Positions 34,672 to 43,980 of a stretch of DNA of 64,000 nucleotides are shown piece after piece. This stretch comes from Streptacidiphilus albus JL83 (GTDB taxonomy: Bacteria; Actinomycetota; Actinomycetes; Streptomycetales; Streptomycetaceae), in NCBI RefSeq assembly GCF_000744705.1, contig NZ_JQML01000001.1, positions 5,838,017 to 5,902,016 of the forward strand, read 5' to 3'. The notes beneath the pieces are model-generated. The model was not told where the DNA came from. It worked only from the letters and a program-made list of their open reading frames with translations, and searched no databases. The stretch's first letter is position 1, and each line of letters begins with the position of its first letter. The translations under genes and the position numbers were made by a program.

Positions 34672-34749
34672 TTACCGGGTGCCGGATGAGAACGGGAACA
34701 GGCGAAAGAGGGGCCTATGGTGGCCCGGACTACTGCTGCCGCAGTCCAT
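34672..34749 (-). CDS. Possible 25-residue leader peptide between M-box and NRAMP gene
   Basis: On the minus strand an ATG at 34749, preceded by a strong GGAGGAGG nine bases away, opens a 25-codon frame ending with TAA at 34672. The product starts MDCGSSSPGHHRPLF and is Ser/Pro/His/Phe-rich, unlike a conserved protein. It lies downstream of the aptamer and overlaps stems ACTGC-GGCA-GCAGT and GGGCC-ACCATA-GGCCC, so its translation could change folding of the leader. Mg2+ transporter leaders of enterobacteria use short Pro-rich peptides (mgtL) in this way. Expression is unproven. Confidence 0.4.
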   Translation of the reverse strand: MDCGSSSPGHHRPLFRLFPFSSGTR

Positions 34750-34851
34750 TGACTTTCGCCTCCTCCCGGCCGGGACGCCCCGAGGGCGTCAGCGGACTCG
34801 CAAGGAGCGGACCGGTCGTGCGACCGTCGAGGCCGCTCCGGTACACCCCAA

Positions 34852-35004
34852 CTCGTCAGAGCTTTGGCACTCCACGGCGTGATCCCCGGAAGGGGAAGCC
34901 ACTTGGGATCACCCCTTAGGTCGGGGAGACCTGTCCTGATCCGGAGCGTCTCTCGACGGGTGGGATCAGTGGCCTGTGTCCGTGAAGACGCCTCACCGAA
35001 CGAG
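34852..35004 (-). ncRNA. M-box (ykoK-type) Mg2+ riboswitch
   Basis: Read on the minus strand, the 153-nt segment begins CTCGTTCGGTGAGGC (35004-34990) and ends GAGTGCCAAAGCTCTGACGAG (34872-34852, here cut for length at its two halves: GAGTGCCAAAGCTC and TGACGAG). Both match M-box ends (CGTTAGGTGAGGCTCC and AGTGCTAAAGCTCTACGA), and CTCGT/ACGAG pair as the closing P1 stem. An internal GAGAGACGC corresponds to the AAAGACGCC core. M-box RNAs shut off Mg2+ transporter genes when Mg2+ is high. It lies about 350 nt upstream of the NRAMP start. Confidence 0.85.
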
Positions 35005-35258
35005 GTGCCAGACACACAGATATAAGTACAGCGTTAAGCATAGCCCCTGGCGCCGGGCCTCCATGCCCGGTTTCCGGGAATTTCCGGCTTCGGTAGGTGT
35101 GAACGGGGTGAGAGAGGGGGAATGCGGTACGCCCTCGCACGCGTGGTGTGCATCACAGGGCCGGCGACGGGAGGCGGTTCTGCGGCGCACCCGGGGGCGT
35201 CCGGTGGTGTGACGGATGCTGCGCCCGGGAACAGGGGGTGCAGAGGGGAGGGGGTGCC

Positions 35259-35990
35259 GTGCCGACTGCGCCGGTGACCGTGCTCGTCGTTCTGCTCGCA
35301 CTGCTGGGGGCCGCGGCCGGGCCGCTGGTGGTGCACGTCTGCTGGCGGCTGTCCGTGCCGAGCGGCGAGCCGCACCGCAGCCACTGCCAGGACTGCGGCG
35401 CGGACTGCGGCGCTCCGCCGTCCCGTCCGCCTCGACTGCGCTGTCCGGGCTGCGGCCGGCGGCTCGGGCCGGCCGTCCCGTGGGTCTCGCTGCTGACCGC
35501 GCTCGGCTGCGCGGCGGTCGGCTGGCGGATCGGACCGCATCCGGCCCTGGCCGCCTACGTCCTGGCGGTGCCGGCCGGAGTTGTGCTGGCGGTCGTGGAC
35601 GCGGGCTGGAAGCGGCTCCCCGACGTGGTCGTGCTGCCGCTCTACCCGGCCGTGGCGGCCCTGTTGGGCCTGGCGCAGCTGACCGACCCCCAGCACGGCT
35701 CGCTGGTGCGGGCGTTGGCGGCGATGACGGCCCTCGCCGGGGTCTTCTTCCTGCTGGTGCTCGCCAGCCCGGCCTCGCTCGGGCTCGGCGACGTCAAGCT
35801 GATCGGGGTGCTCGGGCTGCTGCTGGGCTGGCAGGGCTGGCGGGAGGTGCTGACCGGCACCTTCCTGGGCTTTCTGCTGGCATCCTGCGCCGCGGTGTTC
35901 CTGCTGGCCGGCCGCCGTGCCGGACGGCGGGACACGCTGCCCTTCGGGCCCTTCCTGCTGCTCGGGGCGCTGGTGGCGCTGCTGCTCTGA
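35259..35990 (+). CDS. Type IV prepilin peptidase (A24 family)
   Basis: A 243-residue membrane aspartic protease of the prepilin peptidase family, with about seven TM helices. The catalytic aspartates are D114 in VVDAGWKRLPD and D178 in GLGDVK. The cytoplasmic loop has the zinc pair CxxC..CxxC (C43, C46, C62, C65). It would process Tad/Flp-type prepilins or similar secretion subunits; no pilin gene is in the window. The GTG at 35259 follows GAGGGGAGGGGG; the frame extends upstream to 35148 without support. Confidence 0.88.
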   Translation: MPTAPVTVLVVLLALLGAAAGPLVVHVCWRLSVPSGEPHRSHCQDCGADCGAPPSRPPRLRCPGCGRRLGPAVPWVSLLTALGCAAVGWRIGPHPALAAYVLAVPAGVVLAVVDAGWKRLPDVVVLPLYPAVAALLGLAQLTDPQHGSLVRALAAMTALAGVFFLLVLASPASLGLGDVKLIGVLGLLLGWQGWREVLTGTFLGFLLASCAAVFLLAGRRAGRRDTLPFGPFLLLGALVALLL

Positions 35991-36221
35991 GGGCCGCCGG
36001 GTCACGCAGAATCGAATCTCCGCTCCCGTTGTTGCACGGGTGGTCGAATCAGGACGCGGCGCTGTTCAACGACCGTGCGACTCCCGACAGCATCGGTAAC
36101 TCTCCGTACCGGGTCGTCTACAGGGTCTACGCTGTCACTTGCGAAGCCGCACCGTCCGGATCCCGGCTACGCCTGCACGGTCGCCGTATCCGCGCAGGCT
36201 GACAGCGGAGGAGCCGCAGAC

Positions 36222-36641
36222 ATGGAGAGCACCGTCAACACGAGAGTCCATGAAGAGAAGTGCCGAATCGTCAGGCCGCGCGGTGAGCTCGACCTGGCCA
36301 ACGCCTCCGCCTTCGGCGGCAGCCTCGGCGGGTTGGAGGCGCCGGGCGGGGTCGGAGCGGCCGGGGGGCCGGAGCCGCGCCTGGTCGGTGTCGAGCCGCC
36401 CTGGGACGTACCGAGGGTGGTCGTCGACCTGACCGAGGTCACCTTCATGGACCTCAGTCCGCTGCGTGAGCTGCGCGTCGCCCTGGTCCGGGCCGAGCAG
36501 CACGGGGGCTGGGTCCGGCTGGTGCACAACCACCCGGGGATCGACCGGCTGCTGCACGCCACCCGGCTCGCCGAGGTGTTCCCGCGCTACGCCAGCCTCG
36601 CGGCGGCCCGCGCCGGCGAGGCCAGCCGCCACCGCCTCTGA
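36222..36641 (+). CDS. STAS-domain anti-sigma factor antagonist-like protein
   Basis: A 139-residue STAS protein of the SpoIIAA/RsbV type. It opens CRIVRPRGELDLANASAF, carries an insertion of about 30 residues rich in Gly/Pro (about 36-65), then VVVDLTEVTFMDLSPLREL and ends with the helix LLHATRLAEVFPRY. The phosphoserine motif DSSGL is DLSPL here: one Ser remains, the Gly is Pro. It may pair with an RsbW-type kinase encoded elsewhere. ATG at 36222 follows GGAGGAG. No kinase or sigma gene lies nearby. Confidence 0.8.
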   Translation: MESTVNTRVHEEKCRIVRPRGELDLANASAFGGSLGGLEAPGGVGAAGGPEPRLVGVEPPWDVPRVVVDLTEVTFMDLSPLRELRVALVRAEQHGGWVRLVHNHPGIDRLLHATRLAEVFPRYASLAAARAGEASRHRL

Positions 36642-36938
36642 CCGCCGGTCGGTCGCACCACACGCCCCGGGATGCCCGCCGGGGTGACGTGCTCACCGTC
36701 GTGGTTGAGACCAATAGGACTAGGCCAATTTGAGCCATGCCTCTGCTGACCTGCGATTTCCGTGAACCTTAAGGAAACTTAAGTGACACGTTGCTGAATG
36801 GTGTCTTGACGCTGGGGGATGGTCCAGGCCAATTTATGCAGCAGCGGTTGTTACCGAGGAGTCGTGTGGGGTCCTCGGTCAACTGCCCCAGCAAGACCGC
36901 AGGTTCAGTGACGGATGTTGTGGTTGCGGAGGCAGAAC
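36642..36938 (+). promoter_or_regulatory. Chitinase promoter region with two DasR-like (dre) sites
   Basis: Site A is ATAGGACTAGGCCAAT (36714-36729), 11 of 14 fixed positions of the dre consensus; site B is GATGGTCCAGGCCAAT (36818-36833), which also matches the 12-bp repeat of Streptomyces chitinase promoters. Both share AGGCCAATTT, 104 bp apart (about ten helical turns). A -35-like TTGACG at 36806-36811 puts site B in the promoter spacer, a position suited to repression. Two CTTAAG words 10 bp apart (36768, 36778) lie between the sites. Confidence 0.65.
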
Positions 36939-38573
36939 ATGATCGGAAACCCCCCACGGAACCGGGCCGGTGCGCCGGGTCGCGGTGTCCGCAAGGACTT
37001 CAGGCGAGAGCTGTTGGCCGCAGCCACGGCCGTCGTGCTCGGCATCGGCGGACTGGTGGCAGTCACCGGTTCGGCGCACGCCGCCAGCACTCAACTGCTG
37101 GTCAACCCCGGTTTCGCGGCCGGGAACCTGAGCGGCTGGACCTGTTCGCCGCTGGACACGGTGGTGACCGGCCCGGTCGCCCCCGGCTCGACCTACGCCC
37201 TCTCCGCCACCCCGGCCGGGCAGGACGACGCGCAGTGTTCGCAGACGGTCTCGGTCCTGCCGAACTCGTCCTACACCCTGAGCGGCCAGGTCGAGGGCGA
37301 CTACGTCTACATCGGCGCCACCGGCACCGGCGTCACCGCGACCGACTGGACCCCGGCGGCCACCGGTTGGACCACCCTGACCACCAGCTTCACCACCGGT
37401 GCCACCACCACCTCGGTGACCGTCTACACCCACGGCTGGTACGGCGAGGGCACCTTCGGCGTGGACGCGATGTCGCTGATCGGAGCCGCCGGCGCCGGCA
37501 GCAGCCCCAGCGCGAGCACCTCGGCCAGCGCCAGTGCGAGCGCCAGCGCCAGCGCCAGTGCGAGTGCCTCGGCCAGCGCGAGTGCGTCCGCCAGTGCCTC
37601 GGCCAGTGCCAGCGCGTCGTCGAGCGCCAGCGCCAGCGCGAGTGCCAGCTCCTCCCCGAGCAGCCCGGCGAGCAACAGCTTCCGGCACCCGGTCTACCTG
37701 ATGCCGCTGGAGAACTCCCCGCAGGCCATCTCCGACATCGTCGCCAACTCCGGCGAGAACCAGTTCCTGATGGCCTTCGTCCTCGACTCGGGCAACTGCA
37801 CCCCGGCCTGGGACGGCGACGCGACCACCCCGGTCTCCACCGACACCACGGTCCTGGCGGACGTCAACGAGATCCGGGCCGCCGGCGGGGACGTCAGCGT
37901 CTCCTTCGGCGGCTACAACGGCACCGAGTTGGGCACCGACTGCGGCAGCTCCACCGCGCTGGCCGCCGCCTACCAGTCGGTCATCACCAAGTACAACCTC
38001 GACCGGATCGACCTGGACTGGGAGAACGGCAGCCTGGACGCCAACATGGCGGTCCGCTGGGGCGCCATCAAGCTGCTGGAGCAGGAGGACCCCAACCTCC
38101 AGGTCTCGTTGACCATCCCGATGACCACGGTCGGCCTGCCCGACAGCGGCCGGGACGAGATCCAGCAGGCGATCAACGACGGCGCCCGGATCGACCGGGT
38201 CAACATCATGGACTTCGACTTCGGCCTGGACAGCGGCACCGAGACCGCCGCCGCCGAGGGCGTGGCCACCGATGTGATCGGCCAGCTGGAGACCCTGTAC
38301 GGCTGGAGCGCGGCCACCGCCTGGGCCCACCTCGGGGTGCAGCTGATGAACGGCCACACCGACCAGCCCAGTGAGCTGTTCACCCAGTCCACCTTCACCG
38401 ACCTGCTCGGCTTCGTCCAGGCCAACCACGCCGCCCAGTTCTCCTACTGGGACGTCAACCGGGACCAGGCCTGCCCCACGGGTGTCGCCGAGTACTGGGC
38501 CGCCCCGAGCTGCAGCAGCGTCACCCAGAACCCGTACGACTTCACGAAGATCATCACGCAGTTCAACGGCTGA
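36939..38573 (+). CDS. Secreted GH18 chitinase with N-terminal carbohydrate-binding module
   Basis: A 544-residue exported glycosidase. Order: twin-Arg-free signal peptide (1-48, ending GSAHA), CenC-like carbohydrate-binding module (about 50-185, LLVNPGFAAGNLSGWTC), a (Ser-Ala) linker of about 65 residues, and a GH18 catalytic domain (about 255-544). The catalytic motif is YNLDRIDLDWE with the acid Glu at E362. The catalytic domain is the short type without the alpha/beta insertion and is unlike that of the next gene, so the two enzymes probably attack chitin in different modes. ATG at 36939 follows GGAGG. Upstream dre-like sites suggest GlcNAc control. Confidence 0.93.
   Translation: MIGNPPRNRAGAPGRGVRKDFRRELLAAATAVVLGIGGLVAVTGSAHAASTQLLVNPGFAAGNLSGWTCSPLDTVVTGPVAPGSTYALSATPAGQDDAQCSQTVSVLPNSSYTLSGQVEGDYVYIGATGTGVTATDWTPAATGWTTLTTSFTTGATTTSVTVYTHGWYGEGTFGVDAMSLIGAAGAGSSPSASTSASASASASASASASASASASASASASASASASSSASASASASSSPSSPASNSFRHPVYLMPLENSPQAISDIVANSGENQFLMAFVLDSGNCTPAWDGDATTPVSTDTTVLADVNEIRAAGGDVSVSFGGYNGTELGTDCGSSTALAAAYQSVITKYNLDRIDLDWENGSLDANMAVRWGAIKLLEQEDPNLQVSLTIPMTTVGLPDSGRDEIQQAINDGARIDRVNIMDFDFGLDSGTETAAAEGVATDVIGQLETLYGWSAATAWAHLGVQLMNGHTDQPSELFTQSTFTDLLGFVQANHAAQFSYWDVNRDQACPTGVAEYWAAPSCSSVTQNPYDFTKIITQFNG
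37503..37674 (+). repeat. Ser-Ala linker repeat in chitinase 1
   Basis: About 57 codons alternate Ser and Ala almost perfectly, written with AGC/TCG/AGT and GCC/GCG in 6-nt periodic runs. This is a flexible linker between binding module and catalytic domain. Such repeats can change length by slippage. Confidence 0.85.
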
Positions 38574-38627
38574 TCCGCGCAGCGCGCGACCGGCACCACC
38601 CCCACAGTCCACCCGCGTCGGGTCACC

Positions 38628-38651
38628 GCAGGCATACCCCCACATGTCTGC
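38628..38651 (+). terminator. Weak hairpin between the two chitinase genes
   Basis: GCAGGCAT (38628-38635) pairs with ATGTCTGC (38644-38651) with one G-T pair; a second small stem ACACCC/GGGTGT follows at 38659-38676. They may attenuate or end the first transcript. Confidence 0.35.
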
Positions 38652-38713
38652 CGTGCTCACACCCCGGCGCGGGTGTCGCACCACCCCCCCCCACACCACA
38701 GAGGAGCTTTGAC

Positions 38714-41107
<2,394 letters not shown>

Positions 41108-41138
41108 CTCGATGACGTAAGCAGCGGCGCAGGAAGCA

Positions 41139-41170
41139 GGGCGGCGCACCGGACCCCCGGTGCGCCGCCC
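41139..41170. terminator. Bidirectional terminator after the chitinase genes
   Basis: A perfect 14-bp stem (GGGCGGCGCACCGG, 41139-41152; complement 41157-41170) with loop ACCC lies between convergent genes (stops at 41107 and 41188). Confidence 0.9.
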
Positions 41171-41187
41171 TTCGCCCTGTGGGGCGG

Positions 41188-41655
41188 TCAGACCTTCAGG
41201 TCGCGCAGCAGCTTGGCCACATGGCCGGTCGCCTTGACGTTGTAGAGGGCGCGCTCGACCTTGCCCTCCTCGTCCACGACCACCGTGGAGCGGATCACCC
41301 CGGTCACGGTCTTCCCGTACATGCTCTTCTCGCCGAAGGCCCCGTACGCCACCAGGACCTCCTTCTCGGGGTCGGCCAGCAGGGTGACCCGCAGGCTCTC
41401 CTTCTCCCGGAACTTGCCCAGCTTCTCCGGCTTGTCCGGTGAGATTCCGATCACGTCGTAGCCGGCCTCGGCCAGCACGTCCAGGTTGTCGGTGAAGTCG
41501 CAGGCCTGCTTGGTGCAGCCGGGTGTCAGTGCCGCCGGGTAGAAGTAGACGATGACCTTGCGGCCGAGGTGGTCGGCGAGGGACACCTGCTTGCCGTCGG
41601 CATCCGGCAGGCTGAAGGCCGGGGCCGGGTCGCCGGGCTGCAGTCGCTCACTCAT
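41188..41655 (-). CDS. bcp: Bcp/PrxQ-type peroxiredoxin
   Basis: A 155-residue thiol peroxidase of the AhpC/TSA superfamily. The peroxidatic Cys is C47 in AALTPGCTKQACDF and the resolving Cys is probably C52, the Bcp arrangement. It reduces hydroperoxides in the cytoplasm with thioredoxin. FSLPDADGKQVSLADHLGRK is the usual N-terminal segment. It is convergent with the chitinases and divergent from the DUF3618 gene. Confidence 0.94.
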   Translation of the reverse strand: MSERLQPGDPAPAFSLPDADGKQVSLADHLGRKVIVYFYPAALTPGCTKQACDFTDNLDVLAEAGYDVIGISPDKPEKLGKFREKESLRVTLLADPEKEVLVAYGAFGEKSMYGKTVTGVIRSTVVVDEEGKVERALYNVKATGHVAKLLRDLKV

Positions 41656-41795
41656 CTTCGATGCTCCTGGGGTCGATGGGGACGGTCGCGCACAGAGAAC
41701 GTACTCCGATGGCGAGTGCCGATGCGCGTGGCGACCCGCGACCTGACAAACTGTCCAAGAGCATCAGCATGGGGCGACGGAGGGAAGGTGTCCTC

Positions 41796-42143
41796 GTGGG
41801 CGAGGTCAGCACGAGGGGTCGGGACGGCAAGGACGTCCGCAGCGCAGCCCAGATCGAGGAGGACATCGCCCGGACGCGGAAGCAGCTCGCGGCCACGCTG
41901 GACCAGCTGGCCGTGGCGGTGCACCCGTCGACGATCATCGATTCGATGAAGGCGCAGGCCACGGCCAAGGTCCAGCAGACGGCGGGTCAGGCCTTCACCC
42001 GGGTGAACCAGGGCGTCGAGGCGGTCAAGGCGCAGTTCACCGACGAGAAGGGCAACCTGGACCGGAAGCGGGTCGTGCCCGCTGCGGCGATCGGTGCGGC
42101 GCTGGTCGTCGGCGTGGTCCTGCTGCGCCGTCGGAAGAAGTAG
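41796..42143 (+). CDS. DUF3618 family protein
   Basis: A 115-residue protein of the DUF3618 family: RSAAQIEEDIARTRKQLAATLDQL is the family core, followed by an amphipathic helical part and one C-terminal TM (AAAIGAALVVGVVLL) with RRRKK on the inside. Function unknown; such proteins are common next to membrane-stress and holin-like genes. I chose the GTG at 41796 because GGAGGGAAGG precedes it; ATG 41769 is possible. Confidence 0.85.
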   Translation: MGEVSTRGRDGKDVRSAAQIEEDIARTRKQLAATLDQLAVAVHPSTIIDSMKAQATAKVQQTAGQAFTRVNQGVEAVKAQFTDEKGNLDRKRVVPAAAIGAALVVGVVLLRRRKK

Positions 42144-42218
42144 CGGCCGGGCCCCGTCCGCCGGGGCAGGACCGCCGATCAGGGCAGCTGTGTCGGCGGT
42201 CCGGTGTACGGTCCTTGG

Positions 42219-42575
42219 GTGAACGATTCCACCGACCGGGGCTATCCCCTTGGCGAGAAGCTGCCCATCCGGATGCTGCACGACCGGGTGCTGGTGCGCT
42301 CGGACGGCCCCGAGGGGGACCGCCGGTCGACCGGCGGCATCCTGATCCCGGCCACCGCCGCGCTGAGCAAGCGCTGCGCCTGGGCCGAGGTCGTGGCCGT
42401 CGGCCAGAACGTCCGCAGCATCGAGCCCGGCGACCGAGTGCTCTACGACCCGGAGGACCGCTCCGAGGTCGAGGTGCGCGGGATCCTCTACGTCCTGCTG
42501 CGGGAGCGCGACGTCCACGCGGTGGCGGCCGAGCGGGTCGGCGACACCGGCGGCAACACCGGGCTGTACCTCTGA
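42219..42575 (+). CDS. GroES-like co-chaperonin paralogue
   Basis: A 118-residue GroES-fold protein: LPIRMLHDRVLVR, a mobile-loop-like RRSTGGILIPATAALSKR, AEVVAVGQNV and GDRVLYDPEDRSEVEVRGILYVLLRERDVHA. It is not beside a groEL gene and its mobile loop and termini differ from GroES proper, so it is the divergent actinomycete paralogue. Function unknown; it could modify a GroEL2 complex or act alone. GTG at 42219 chosen; no strong ribosome binding site, a GTG at 42204 is also possible. Confidence 0.87.
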   Translation: MNDSTDRGYPLGEKLPIRMLHDRVLVRSDGPEGDRRSTGGILIPATAALSKRCAWAEVVAVGQNVRSIEPGDRVLYDPEDRSEVEVRGILYVLLRERDVHAVAAERVGDTGGNTGLYL

Positions 42576-42634
42576 GCAGTGGGGCCGCGCCGCCGCGAGG
42601 ACTTCCGGCGGAGGTCCGGGAGTCGCGCGCGGCG

Positions 42635-43894
42635 GTGGCGGCGCTCTGGGCGGTGACCCGGATCCTGCTGGTGGCCGGCTCGCTGAAGGTGGGTCCGTTC
42701 GCGGCCCCGGGCGGTCTCGACTACTCCGTCTCCGAGGTCTACCAGCCGTGGTTCGAGCTGCTGCGGACCGGGACCTTCCCGCTGCACGACGTCGCCTGGC
42801 AGTACCCGCCGGGCGCGGCGGGGCCGCTGCTGCTCCCGGCGCTGCTGCAGTTCACCGACTACGGGCACGCGTTCATCCTGGTGTGCGCGCTCTGCGACGC
42901 GCTGGTGGCCTTCCTGCTGCTGCGCGCGGGTCGGCCGAGGGCGGACGGGTCGCCGCGCAGCCTGGCCGGCTGCTGGATCTGGACGCTGGGCCTGCCGCTG
43001 CTGTGGACGACCCCGTGGAACCGCTTCGACGTGATGGTGACGGCCCTGGCGGTGGCCGCGCTGGTCGCGGCCGCCGGGAGCGGGCGCCGGGGCGCGGCCG
43101 GGCCCTGGTCCGACGCCGCGTTCGGGCTGCTGGTGGGTCTCGGCACCCTGGTCAAGGTGTGGCCGGTGCTGCTGCTGGCGGGGATCGCGCGCGGTCGTCG
43201 GGGTCGGGTCGCCCTGGTGGCGGCCGGGACGACGGTGCTGCTGGGCACCCTGCTGTTCCTGGCGACGATGCCGGGCGCACTGAGCTTCCTGACGGCGCAG
43301 CAGGACCGGGGGATCGAGTTCGAGGCGCTGCCCGCGCTGCCCTTCCAGCTGCTCCGGCACCTCGGCTGGACCGGGCACGTCGGGGTGCACGAGGGCTCGA
43401 CGGAGTTCCTCGGCCCCGGGGTCGGCTCGGTGGCGCTGGTCGGCGAGTTGCTGTCGGTGGCGGCGCTCGGCTGGCTGCTGTGGTGGGCGCGGCGTTCGGA
43501 CCGGGGCGCGGAGACGGTGCTGCCCGACGCCGCGTTCACGGCGGTGCTGCTCTTCGTCGCCACCAGCCGGGTGCTCAGCCCGCAGTACCTGGTGTGGCTG
43601 GTCGGGCTGGCGGCCGTCTGCCTGGTCCGTCCGGCGACCTCGCAGCGCCTCCCGGCGCTGCTGGTGCTGCTCGCCTGCCCGCTGACGATGGCGGTGTTCC
43701 CCTTCATGGGCCGGGCGCTGGTGCACGGGTCGGTCCCGGCCGCGCTGCTGTTGACCCTGCGTGACCTGCTGATCGGCGCGGCAGCGCTGCTCGCGGCCCG
43801 GCGGCTGTGGACCGCGACCCGGCCGGCCCCGGAGCGGACGGCGGCGACGGAGCTCGGGACCGACCGTCCGGCGGCCCTGGACCCCGTCGCCTGA
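42635..43894 (+). CDS. GT87/DUF2029-type membrane glycosyltransferase
   Basis: A roughly 419-residue polytopic membrane protein, about ten TM helices, resembling GT87 polyprenyl-phosphomannose-dependent mannosyltransferases. Landmarks: GGLDYSVSEVYQPWFELLRTG in the first loop, WQYPPGAAGPLLLPALL, TLVKVWPVLLLAGIARGRR and SRVLSPQYLVWLVGLAA. These enzymes extend lipoglycans or secreted glycans. The start is uncertain: I give the GTG at 42635, 60 bases after the GroES-like stop; the frame is open further back but the sequence there is non-coding shadow. Confidence 0.8.
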   Translation: MAALWAVTRILLVAGSLKVGPFAAPGGLDYSVSEVYQPWFELLRTGTFPLHDVAWQYPPGAAGPLLLPALLQFTDYGHAFILVCALCDALVAFLLLRAGRPRADGSPRSLAGCWIWTLGLPLLWTTPWNRFDVMVTALAVAALVAAAGSGRRGAAGPWSDAAFGLLVGLGTLVKVWPVLLLAGIARGRRGRVALVAAGTTVLLGTLLFLATMPGALSFLTAQQDRGIEFEALPALPFQLLRHLGWTGHVGVHEGSTEFLGPGVGSVALVGELLSVAALGWLLWWARRSDRGAETVLPDAAFTAVLLFVATSRVLSPQYLVWLVGLAAVCLVRPATSQRLPALLVLLACPLTMAVFPFMGRALVHGSVPAALLLTLRDLLIGAAALLAARRLWTATRPAPERTAATELGTDRPAALDPVA

Positions 43895-43980
43895 CCGTCG
43901 TCCGACCGGCGCCCGACCGTCGTCCGACCGGCGCCCGACCGTCGTCCGACCGGCGCCCGACCGTCGTCCGAGCGGCGGTC
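43893..43980. repeat. Four 22-bp tandem repeats between convergent genes
   Basis: The unit GACCGTCGTCCGACCGGCGC plus CC occurs at 43893, 43915, 43937 and, with three changes, 43959. The array starts inside the stop codon of the glycosyltransferase gene and ends at the stop of the PBP gene. Repeat units have no strong hairpin. Confidence 0.9.

Larger units (their letters stand above)
34503..35258. other. Long leader/intergenic region of the NRAMP gene
   Basis: This 756-bp gap between the divergent NRAMP and prepilin peptidase genes is mostly the NRAMP transcript leader: M-box aptamer (34852-35004), leader reading frame (34672-34749) and a stem next to the start (34516-34532). From 35005 to about 35048 lies an AT-rich patch (TTATAT at 35025-35020 on the minus strand) that may be the NRAMP promoter. 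From 35050 to 35258 I see no gene; sequence is GC-rich with a GAGGGGAGGGGG site for the next gene. Confidence 0.65.

Noticed and set aside
36001..36060. tRNA-like stretch with GAATCGAATC and GGTCGAATCAG
   Set aside because: The T-loop-like words are not flanked by a foldable cloverleaf or acceptor stem.
37503..37674. CRISPR-like periodic repeat
   Set aside because: The periodicity is a 6-bp Ser-Ala codon pattern inside a gene, with no spacers.
38684..38692. Run of nine C as a phase-variation tract
   Set aside because: It is 5' of the chitinase ribosome binding site and not in coding sequence or a recognisable promoter spacer, so slippage would have no clear effect.
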